The position numbers and the translations under genes are program-made. From the NCBI GenBank assembly GCA_045805385.1, contig JBJMLG010000190.1, forward strand, positions 1-5,143: a stretch of DNA of 5,143 bases. Direction: 5' to 3'. Positions 1-5,143 of this stretch are shown here, one piece after another. Under the pieces are notes generated by a model. The model saw nothing but the letters and a program-made list of their open reading frames with translations. It did not search any database and had not been told where the DNA came from. The stretch is from JADGHQ01 sp045805385. GTDB taxonomy: Bacteria > Actinomycetota > Thermoleophilia > Solirubrobacterales > Thermoleophilaceae. Numbering within the stretch: the first letter of the stretch is position 1; every line of letters starts with the position of its first letter.

Positions 1-1748
1 AGGTAGGGCAGCGGCCGCTCGCCGTTCTTCTCGCGGCGCTGGTTCAGCTCCACGAGGTTGCGCGTGCGCGCGAGGCTCATGATCGAGTAGCGCTGCTCCA
101 TCTCGCGGATCAGGTTCTGCAGCACGTTCGCGGCGATTCGCGGGCTGGTGACCACCGGGGTGAGCAGGTGCGGGATCGAGACGTAGTGGTTCAGCTCGAC
201 CTGCTTCGGGTCGACGAGCACCAGCTTCACCTCGTTGGGCGTGGCGCGCAGCAAGATCGAGGACAGCATCGCGTTCACGCAGCCCGACTTGCCCGAGCCG
301 GTGGTGCCGGCCACGAGCACGTGAGGCTGCTTGGCGAGGTCGGTGCCGATCGCCTTGCCCGCGATGTCCTTGCCGAGCCAGACGGTGAGCGGCGACCAGC
401 CCTTCGGAGGCTCCTGGTACACGTCGCCGAGGTGCACCATCTTGCGCACGGTGTTGGGCACCTCCACGCCCACGGCCTGCTTCCCCGGGATCGGTGCGAG
501 GATGCGCACGTCGGTCGCGGCGAGGGCGTAGGCCAGGTCGTCCTTCAGCTGCGAGACCTTCGACATCTTGATGCCCGGCGCGAGGCGCAGCTCGTACCGC
601 GTCACGTGCGGACCGCTCACCGTGCCGCTCACCTTCGCGTCTACGCCGAAATGGCCGAGCGCCTCGACCAGCTGCTTGCTGGTGCGCTCGAGCATGCCGG
701 TGTCCACCTTCGCCGCGCCGTTCGAGTGCTTGAGGAGGCTGGTGGGCGGCACTGTGTAGTGGAAGTCGTCGGCCTCGGTCACGTTCGACCGCAGGCGACC
801 CTGCGGAGTGAGGTCCTCCTCGCCGTACTCCCGCGGCGCGGGCTCGGCCGCAGCCACGCCGTGCTCCTCGTCGTCCTCGAGCTCGGGCTGCGCCTCGCCC
901 TTAGGCTCCGGCTCGAGTTCTTCCTCGCCGTAGATGTCCGGATAGCGCTCGGCGCCGTCGAGAGCGGGCGCCTCCACGTGCGTGGCGCGCACGACCGGCT
1001 CCACCTCCGGCGGAGTGACCTCGTCGGTGTCGGCATCGTCCTCGAACGGAGGCGGCGGCGGCGCGGCGGCCTGCGGCCGGCCCGTCACCACGGCCGCGAA
1101 CTCGCCCGTGGACTGCTTCACGCGCCGCGTGGTGGTCGTGAGGCTCTCGCTCGTGGCCTTCACCACGCCCGCCACGGACGCGCCCGTGAGCAGCAGCACG
1201 CCGGCGAACATCAGGAACAGGAAGATCAGGTCGGTGCCGAACTGCTGGACGAGGGTGTGCGTGGTCCAGTACATGGCGTCGCCCACCACGCCGCCGTGGT
1301 GGCGCATGAAGCCGGTGTTCAGGTAGCCCTGGCGCGCCGGGTGGTCGGGTCCTATCCCGAACGATCCCGCCGCCAGCCCGAGCATCAGCCCGAGCAGCAG
1401 GCATGCCGCGCCCGCCTTGAACGGGCGGACCGAGGGCAGCAGCTCGCGCAGGACGAGCACGGCGCCGGCGCCGAATAAGCCGATCGGCACGAGGTACGCA
1501 ACGCCGCCGAACAGGTAGATGAAGCCGTCGGCGAGCGCCTCGCCGACCTTGCCGCCGTTCCAGCCGAGGTAGAAGACGCTCGCGAAGAACACGCCGGCCG
1601 CGACCAGCCCCAGCCCCACGAGGTCGAGGTCGCGCTGGTCGAGCTGCGGCAGGCGCGGAAGCGTGAATCCGGACGAACGGCGACCCCGCGCACGCGAGCG
1701 GCCCGATCGTCCCCTGGCGGGTTTCTTGGTCTGGCGGCGGCTTGCCAT
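1..1748 (-). CDS. ftsK: FtsK/SpoIIIE-family DNA translocase, C-terminus cut by window edge
   Basis: ATP-driven double-stranded DNA pump anchored in the membrane; the family clears and segregates chromosome ends at the division septum or in sporulation. The frame is open from ATG 1746-1748 to the left edge, giving 582 codons. A basic head (residues 1-26, many Arg/Lys) precedes hydrophobic segments at about 43-62, 76-100, 112-132 and 173-196, as expected for the FtsK membrane domain. A Pro- and acid-rich linker follows (about 197-327, with five prolines at 230-234). The FtsK alpha domain begins near DFHYTVPP (328) and runs through PIPGK (419-423). Walker A is GTTGSGKS at 481-488 (bases 285-308), followed by the family signature LVDPKQVEL and IPHLLTPVVTSP. 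Walker B (DEFADL type), the rest of the motor and the DNA-reading gamma domain lie outside the window, so the gene looks cut by the edge, not broken. The start is the only plausible ATG, but GAGG abuts it with no spacer, so initiation looks weak or leaderless. It is transcribed divergently from the response regulator. One rare TTA codon sits at residue 91. Confidence 0.95.
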   Translation of the reverse strand, partial: MASRRQTKKPARGRSGRSRARGRRSSGFTLPRLPQLDQRDLDLVGLGLVAAGVFFASVFYLGWNGGKVGEALADGFIYLFGGVAYLVPIGLFGAGAVLVLRELLPSVRPFKAGAACLLLGLMLGLAAGSFGIGPDHPARQGYLNTGFMRHHGGVVGDAMYWTTHTLVQQFGTDLIFLFLMFAGVLLLTGASVAGVVKATSESLTTTTRRVKQSTGEFAAVVTGRPQAAAPPPPPFEDDADTDEVTPPEVEPVVRATHVEAPALDGAERYPDIYGEEELEPEPKGEAQPELEDDEEHGVAAAEPAPREYGEEDLTPQGRLRSNVTEADDFHYTVPPTSLLKHSNGAAKVDTGMLERTSKQLVEALGHFGVDAKVSGTVSGPHVTRYELRLAPGIKMSKVSQLKDDLAYALAATDVRILAPIPGKQAVGVEVPNTVRKMVHLGDVYQEPPKGWSPLTVWLGKDIAGKAIGTDLAKQPHVLVAGTTGSGKSGCVNAMLSSILLRATPNEVKLVLVDPKQVELNHYVSIPHLLTPVVTSPRIAANVLQNLIREMEQRYSIMSLARTRNLVELNQRREKNGERPLPY

Positions 1749-1802
1749 CCTCAGCGCAGGTGTTTTCGACGCCGCCAGGCGCGACCCTGCCGCTAAAGGG
1801 GG

Positions 1803-1808
1803 GTTAAA
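1803..1808 (-). promoter_or_regulatory. Possible -10 element for ftsK
   Basis: Read on the minus strand this is TTTAAC, four of six matches to TATAAT, in the most A/T-rich part of the region. It would place a transcription start about 48 bases before the ftsK ATG. I found no acceptable -35 hexamer at 16-18 bp spacing (the sequence there is GGCTCA or similar), so this is a weak candidate. Confidence 0.25.
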
Positions 1809-1813
1809 AGAGC

Positions 1814-1842
1814 CAGACGATCGGCTGAGCCGCACCTACCAT
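1814..1842 (+). promoter_or_regulatory. Putative promoter of the two-component operon
   Basis: A -10 hexamer TACCAT (1837-1842) fits the actinobacterial TANNNT pattern. It lies 17 bp downstream of CAGACG (1814-1819), which matches three of six positions of TTGACA. Only eight bases separate the -10 from the ATG at 1851, so transcription would begin at or within a base or two of the start codon. No Shine-Dalgarno sequence is present upstream of that ATG (the bases are TTTCTAAAG), which agrees with a leaderless mRNA. The -10 and its distance are seen directly; promoter activity is inferred. Confidence 0.45.
1822..1832. repeat. Short perfect palindrome within the promoter spacer
   Basis: CGGCT-G-AGCCG is an 11-base perfect inverted repeat with 5-bp arms and a single central base. 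It lies inside the 17-bp spacer between the putative -35 and -10 of the response regulator gene. Its position would suit an operator, but arms this short and G/C-rich can arise by chance. Confidence 0.3.
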
Positions 1843-1850
1843 TTCTAAAG

Positions 1851-2531
1851 ATGGCCTCTAAGCCCCGCGTTCTGGTTGTGGAGGACGACGCCGAGATAGG
1901 CGGCGCGCTCCGCCGATCGCTGCGGCTGGAGGGCTACGACGTGCGCCTCGCGGAGGACGGCGTCGCCGCTCTCGAGGAGTCCTCGCTGTTCGAGCCCGAC
2001 GCAGTGGTGCTCGATCTCGGGCTCCCCCGGCTCGACGGCATGGACGTGTGCAAGCGCCTGCGCGAGTCGAGCGACGTGCCGATCCTGATGCTCACCGCGC
2101 GCGATGCCACCGACGCGCGCGTGACCGGCCTCGACGCCGGAGCCGACGACTACCTCGTGAAGCCCTTCGAGCGCGAGGAGCTGCTCGCCCGCCTGCGGGC
2201 GCTGCTGCGCCGCCGTCCCCCGCGCGGGAGCGCCTTCCTCTCCGTCGGCGACCTCCGCCTCAACCCGGACACGCGCGAGGTGTTCCGCGCCGAGCGGCCG
2301 GTGGAGCTCACGACGCGCGAGTTCGAGCTGCTCGAATACCTGATGCGCAACGAGCGCCTGGTGGTGTCGCGCGACGCCCTGCTCGAGAAGGTGTGGGGCT
2401 ACCAGGTCCTGGTGGAGACGAACACCGTGGACGTGTTCGTGTCGAACCTGCGCCGCAAGCTCGAGTCGAACGGCGAACCGCGCATGCTGCACACCGTTCG
2501 CGGCGCGGGGTACGTGCTGCGCGCCCCATGA
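1851..2531 (+). CDS. OmpR/PhoB-family response regulator
   Basis: Cytoplasmic transcription factor of 226 residues, the usual full length for this family, switched by phosphorylation from the adjacent kinase. The receiver domain (about 5-119) carries the acidic pocket E11-D12-D13, phospho-acceptor D55 in VVLDLGLP, switch residues T82 and Y101, and K104 in the VKPF motif, so it looks fully active. The winged-helix DNA-binding domain (about 129-224) shows LTTREFELLEYLM, then VSRDALLEKVWG, the recognition-helix region TVDVFVSNLRRKL and the C-terminal hairpin TVRGAGYVLR. Such regulators usually bind direct repeats near their own and target promoters. The ATG at 1851 is chosen because the receiver begins at once and a -10-like TACCAT ends eight bases upstream; there is no Shine-Dalgarno sequence. 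Its stop overlaps the kinase start. It resembles the actinobacterial MprA/PrrA group in layout, but the sequence alone does not name the orthologue or the regulon. Confidence 0.95.
   Translation: MASKPRVLVVEDDAEIGGALRRSLRLEGYDVRLAEDGVAALEESSLFEPDAVVLDLGLPRLDGMDVCKRLRESSDVPILMLTARDATDARVTGLDAGADDYLVKPFEREELLARLRALLRRRPPRGSAFLSVGDLRLNPDTREVFRAERPVELTTREFELLEYLMRNERLVVSRDALLEKVWGYQVLVETNTVDVFVSNLRRKLESNGEPRMLHTVRGAGYVLRAP
2528..2531 (+). other. ATGA start/stop overlap coupling regulator and kinase
   Basis: The regulator stop TGA (2529-2531) overlaps the kinase start ATG (2528-2530). No strong Shine-Dalgarno sequence precedes it (the bases are GTGCTGCGCGCCCC), so kinase translation probably depends on ribosomes finishing the regulator. 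This supports one bicistronic transcript and a fixed regulator:kinase ratio. Confidence 0.9.
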
Positions 2532-3961
2532 AGCGCCTCGCCGCCCTCCCGGTGAGGTGGCGGCTCGCGCTCACCTCGGCCGGGCTCACCTTCGTAATCC
2601 TGTTGCTGTTCGCGGTGGTGGTCGGCGTGTTCACGGCCAACCGGCTGTACGGCAACTTCGACGACGACCTGCGCGTGGCGGCGGCGGACGTCCAGGACCG
2701 GCTCACGATCTTCCCGCTGCAGGGCAAGGTCCAGATCCGTCAGACGCCCGACGAGCTGGATGCGGCCGCGACGGGCCACTCCATCATCCGCGTGGTCGAC
2801 AGCCGCGGCGGTCTGCTCGGTGATGCGCCAAAGAACAGCCCCGCGCTCGGCCCGCCCGCCGCCGGCATCCGCGACGTTGGCAAATACCGCGTGGTCACGC
2901 GGCCGCTGTTCATAGGCGGAGAGGACTCGCCCGCGGCGTTCCTGCAGTACGCGCGCCCGAAAGAGCAGGTCGACGAGACCATCGGCCGGATCTACCTGTT
3001 CCTCGGGCTCGGCGTTGTCGGTGGCTCGCTGCTCGCTTTGCTTGCGGGCCTGGCGGTGGCCGAGCGGGCCATGGAGCCGATCGCCCGGCTCACCCACACG
3101 GCGCAACAGATCGCGCGCACGCGGGACCCCGCCCTGCAGATGCCCGCGCCCGAGACGGAAGACGAGGTCGCCGACCTCGCGCGCACGCTCGACCAGATGC
3201 TGCGGGCACTCGACGCGTCCCGGGCCGAGACCGAGGCGATGCTCGAGCGCCAGCGCGAGTTCGTAGCCGACGCCTCGCACGAGCTGCGCACTCCGCTCAC
3301 CAGCATCCTCACGAACCTGGAGCTGCTCGCGGCCGAGCTGGGCGGCGACCAGCGTGAGATGGCCGACTCGGCCCTGCGCTCGTCGCGGCGCATGCGCGTG
3401 CTGGTGTCGGACCTGCTGCTGCTGGCGCGCGCCGACGCCGGCCAGCGCTCGCCGCGCAAGGTCACCGACGTCGCGCAGGTGGCGCGCGAGGCGGCGGCCG
3501 AGGTTGCGCCGGTCGCGCCCGACCACGAGCTGGCGGTCGAGGCCGAGGACGGCGCGCTCGTGGACGGCTCGCCCGACGAGCTCCACCGCCTGGTGGTGAA
3601 CCTGCTCCACAACGCCACCGTGCACACGCCCCCGGGCACCCACGTGCGGGCGAGCGTGCGCCGCGACGGTCGATCCGTGGTCCTCGAAGTCGCGGATGAC
3701 GGCCCCGGCGTGCCGGACGACCTGCGCGAGCGCGTGTTCGAGCGCTTCGTGCGCGCGGCGGGCGACAGTGCCGTTGCCGGGCGGCGCGGGACCGGCCTCG
3801 GGCTCGCGATTGTGCAGGCGGTCGCCCAGGGCCACGGCGGCACGGTGGAGCTGGCGGACTCCGAGGTGGGAGCGCGCTTCGTGGTCACGCTGCCCGCCTC
3901 GAGCCTGCCCGAGGCGCAGGACGAGCCGGCCGCGCAGGCGTCCGCCGGCGAGCGGCTCTAG
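2528..3961 (+). CDS. Two-component sensor histidine kinase, membrane-bound, HAMP-HisKA-HATPase_c
   Basis: Sensor kinase of 477 residues that should autophosphorylate on His and pass phosphate to the regulator encoded just upstream. TM1 is at about 13-35, an extracytoplasmic sensor region at about 36-152, and TM2 at about 155-178. A HAMP linker (about 176-229) follows, then HisKA with H251 in DASHELRTP. E252 and T255 fit the HExxT phosphatase pattern, so it may also dephosphorylate its partner. The ATPase domain is complete: N box NLLHNATVHTP (358-368), G1 DDGPGVP (390-396), F box RVFERF (402-407) and G2 GTGLGLAIV (421-429). The tail after about 450 is Ala/Glu-rich. The start at 2528 is chosen over an upstream in-frame ATG at 2048 because that would force 480 bases of overlap with the regulator and add a low-complexity Arg/Ala/Pro segment. 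ATGA coupling explains the absence of a clear ribosome binding site. The sensor region matches no ligand-binding fold I can name, so the signal is unknown. Confidence 0.94.
   Translation: MKRLAALPVRWRLALTSAGLTFVILLLFAVVVGVFTANRLYGNFDDDLRVAAADVQDRLTIFPLQGKVQIRQTPDELDAAATGHSIIRVVDSRGGLLGDAPKNSPALGPPAAGIRDVGKYRVVTRPLFIGGEDSPAAFLQYARPKEQVDETIGRIYLFLGLGVVGGSLLALLAGLAVAERAMEPIARLTHTAQQIARTRDPALQMPAPETEDEVADLARTLDQMLRALDASRAETEAMLERQREFVADASHELRTPLTSILTNLELLAAELGGDQREMADSALRSSRRMRVLVSDLLLLARADAGQRSPRKVTDVAQVAREAAAEVAPVAPDHELAVEAEDGALVDGSPDELHRLVVNLLHNATVHTPPGTHVRASVRRDGRSVVLEVADDGPGVPDDLRERVFERFVRAAGDSAVAGRRGTGLGLAIVQAVAQGHGGTVELADSEVGARFVVTLPASSLPEAQDEPAAQASAGERL
3958..3961. other. Interlocked stop codons of convergent genes (CTAG)
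   Basis: The palindrome CTAG carries the kinase stop TAG on the plus strand (3959-3961) and the rnj stop TAG on the minus strand (3960-3958). The two coding sequences therefore overlap by four bases tail to tail. No intergenic terminator is possible, so each transcript must end inside, or run through, the opposite gene as antisense RNA. Confidence 0.92.
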
Positions 3962-5143
3962 ACCTCGACCACCACCGGCAGCACCATCGGCCGCCGGCGC
4001 ATCCGGTCGTACACGAACTTCGCCACGTCGTCGTGCAGGTGCGACTGGAGCAGGTCCACCTCGCGGATCTCCTCCTCGGCGGAGCGCTCGAGGGAGTCCT
4101 CCACCGCGTCCCGGATCTCGTCCACCAGCCCGTCGTCGGCGTCGCCCGCAAATGGCACACCGCGGAAGATGATCTCGGGCGGGGCGACCGAGCGACCGTC
4201 CTGCTCGGAGATGGTCGCCACCACGATGAAGATGCCGTCCGCCGACAGCATGCGGCGGTCGCGCAGCGCGACGTCGGACAGGTCCCCCACCTCCATGCCG
4301 TCCACGAAGATCAGGCCCGCCTGCTCCGCCTCGCCGAAGCGGGCGCCGCGCTCGTCGATCTCGAGTGGGATCCCGTTCTCGCCACGGAAGATGTTGCGCC
4401 GCTCGACGCCGAGGGACTCGGCGAGCTCGAAATGCATGCGGATCCGCTTGTGGTCGCCGTGCACCGGCAGCACGTACTGCGGATTCGTGAGGTTGATCAT
4501 CAGCTTCAGCTCCTCCGCGCAGCCGTGGCCGGTGGCGTGAATAGGAGCGTCGCGCGGCGTGATCACGTTCGCGCCGAGCTGGTAGATGCGGTCGATCGTC
4601 TCGTTCACCGCGCGCTCGTTGCCGGGGATCGGCGTGGCGGAGAAGATCACCGTGTCACCGTCGTGCAGCGACACGTGCGGGTGGTCGCCGTGCGCCATGC
4701 GGCGCAGCGCGGACAGCGGCTCACCCTGGCTGCCGGTCGAGATCACCACGAGCTTGTGGTCCGGGAAGTCCTCGACCTCCTTGGCCGACACGAGCATCCC
4801 GTCGGGGATGTGGATGTGGCCCAGCCGCTGCCCGATGTTCGTGTTCTTGCGCATCGAGCGGCCGAGGAGCGACACCTTGCGGCCGAGCGCCTGCGCGGCG
4901 TCCACCACCTGCTGAACGCGGTGGATGTTCGAGGCGAAGCAGGTGACCACGATGCGCCCGTCGCAGCGAGCGAACGCCTCCTCGAGGTGCGGCCCAACGC
5001 TCGACTCGGACAGCGCGACGCCGGGGCGGTCCACGTTCGTGGAGTCGCCGCAGAGCAGCAGCAGTCCCTCGCGACCGAGCTCAGCGAGCCGCGAGACGTC
5101 GGCCGGCACGCCGTCCACCGGCGTCTGATCGAACTTGTAGTCG
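3958..5143 (-). CDS. rnj: Ribonuclease J, N-terminal part beyond the right edge
   Basis: Cytoplasmic metallo-beta-lactamase/beta-CASP nuclease with 5'-to-3' exonuclease and endonuclease activity in mRNA decay and rRNA maturation. 394 codons plus the stop are visible; RNase J is usually about 550 residues, so about 160 are missing, including the HxHxDH metal motif. The first complete codon (5140-5142) is the Asp of the D(F/Y)K motif, the fourth metal-ligand motif, followed by FDQTP. GDSTN (5035-5049) and DRPG follow. The beta-CASP domain shows STGSQGEPLSALRRM, then ATPIPGNE. Motif B is HATGHG (4522-4539) and motif C is PVHGDHK (4447-4467), so the visible catalytic parts look intact. The C-terminal domain, from about 4400 to the stop, contains the DLSDVALRDRRMLS and IISRG-like IIFRGVPF segments found across the family. 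A GTG at 5116-5118 is only an internal Val, because DYKFDQTP continues in frame upstream to the edge. The gene faces the same way as ftsK, as in the dapA-rnj-ftsK neighbourhood of other actinobacteria, and interlocks with the kinase stop. Confidence 0.95.
   Translation of the reverse strand, partial: DYKFDQTPVDGVPADVSRLAELGREGLLLLCGDSTNVDRPGVALSESSVGPHLEEAFARCDGRIVVTCFASNIHRVQQVVDAAQALGRKVSLLGRSMRKNTNIGQRLGHIHIPDGMLVSAKEVEDFPDHKLVVISTGSQGEPLSALRRMAHGDHPHVSLHDGDTVIFSATPIPGNERAVNETIDRIYQLGANVITPRDAPIHATGHGCAEELKLMINLTNPQYVLPVHGDHKRIRMHFELAESLGVERRNIFRGENGIPLEIDERGARFGEAEQAGLIFVDGMEVGDLSDVALRDRRMLSADGIFIVVATISEQDGRSVAPPEIIFRGVPFAGDADDGLVDEIRDAVEDSLERSAEEEIREVDLLQSHLHDDVAKFVYDRMRRRPMVLPVVVEV

Larger units (their letters stand above)
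1749..1850. other. Divergent intergenic region between ftsK and the response regulator
   Basis: This 102-bp region is the only non-coding stretch and must hold the start signals of two divergent transcripts. It is visibly richer in A/T than its surroundings near 1794-1810 (TAAAGGGGGGTTAAAAG), where a run of six G's is flanked by A/T tracts. Small palindromes occur at 1773-1781 (CGCCAGGCG) and 1822-1832 (CGGCTGAGCCG). No small open frame with a ribosome binding site and no RNA gene is evident. Confidence 0.85.

Noticed and set aside
1048..1068. GGC/CGG-type short tandem repeat
   Set aside because: It is explained by the run of five proline and adjoining alanine codons in the FtsK linker, not by an independent repeat element.
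168..1478. Long plus-strand open frame of 436 codons opposite ftsK
   Set aside because: Its translation is Arg/His/Leu/Ala-rich low complexity without any recognisable domain. The opposite strand encodes a clear FtsK with membrane segments, alpha domain and Walker A; long antisense frames are expected in DNA this G/C-rich.
2048..2527. Upstream extension of the kinase frame to an ATG at 2048
   Set aside because: The added 160 residues are Arg/Ala/Pro-rich, lie wholly inside the regulator coding sequence in another frame, and precede a normal kinase N-terminus at 2528 that has an ATGA overlap.
2399..3835. Long minus-strand open frame of 478 codons opposite the kinase
   Set aside because: It is antisense to a kinase with all of its catalytic boxes intact, and its product is compositionally biased (Arg, His, Val, Gly) with no motif. 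It is a G/C-driven shadow frame.
3895..3916. Inverted repeat CGCCTCG ... CGAGGCG with an 8-base loop near the kinase end, a possible terminator
   Set aside because: It lies within the kinase coding sequence, is not followed by a T tract on either strand, and 7-bp all-G/C-leaning arms are not rare at this composition.
1..5143. A search for a new multi-gene defence, mobile or biosynthetic system
   Set aside because: All four genes fall into well-known families with intact visible motifs. No repeat arrays, transposase, integrase, attachment sites or unexplained gene-sized gaps are present.

Overview
This is a high-GC chromosomal segment, roughly 70% G+C by eye, with the strong third-position G/C bias of an actinobacterium. 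The two housekeeping proteins, an FtsK-type translocase and an RNase J, look actinobacterial in context. The C-terminal half of the RNase J, around EELKLMINLTNP and LPVHGDHK, reads more like the Firmicutes/Deinococcus type than the mycobacterial or streptomycete type. I therefore lean to a deep-branching actinobacterial class such as Thermoleophilia. That placement is from memory of the families and is an inference.

Layout from left to right. Positions 1-1748 (minus) hold the first 582 codons of ftsK, which runs off the left edge just after the Walker A half of its motor. Positions 1749-1850 are a 102-bp divergent intergenic region, the only non-coding stretch in the window. Positions 1851-2531 (plus) encode an OmpR/PhoB-type response regulator. 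It overlaps by ATGA the gene for its partner sensor histidine kinase (2528-3961, plus). Positions 3958-5143 (minus) hold the last 394 codons of rnj (RNase J), whose start lies beyond the right edge. The kinase and rnj stop codons interlock in one CTAG palindrome, so no intergenic space remains for a terminator.

Together, rnj and ftsK belong to the actinobacterial dapA-rnj-ftsK neighbourhood (family knowledge). Here they face the same way but are separated by a two-gene two-component operon on the opposite strand. That operon is divergent from ftsK and convergent with rnj. The regulator probably starts from a leaderless or nearly leaderless transcript. Every gene belongs to a well-known family and I see no new multi-gene system. 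The points worth a second look are the gene arrangement, the zero-spacer CTAG terminus, the likely leaderless start with a palindrome inside its promoter, and a single rare TTA codon early in ftsK. I see no tRNA, rRNA, CRISPR array, insertion sequence or attachment site.
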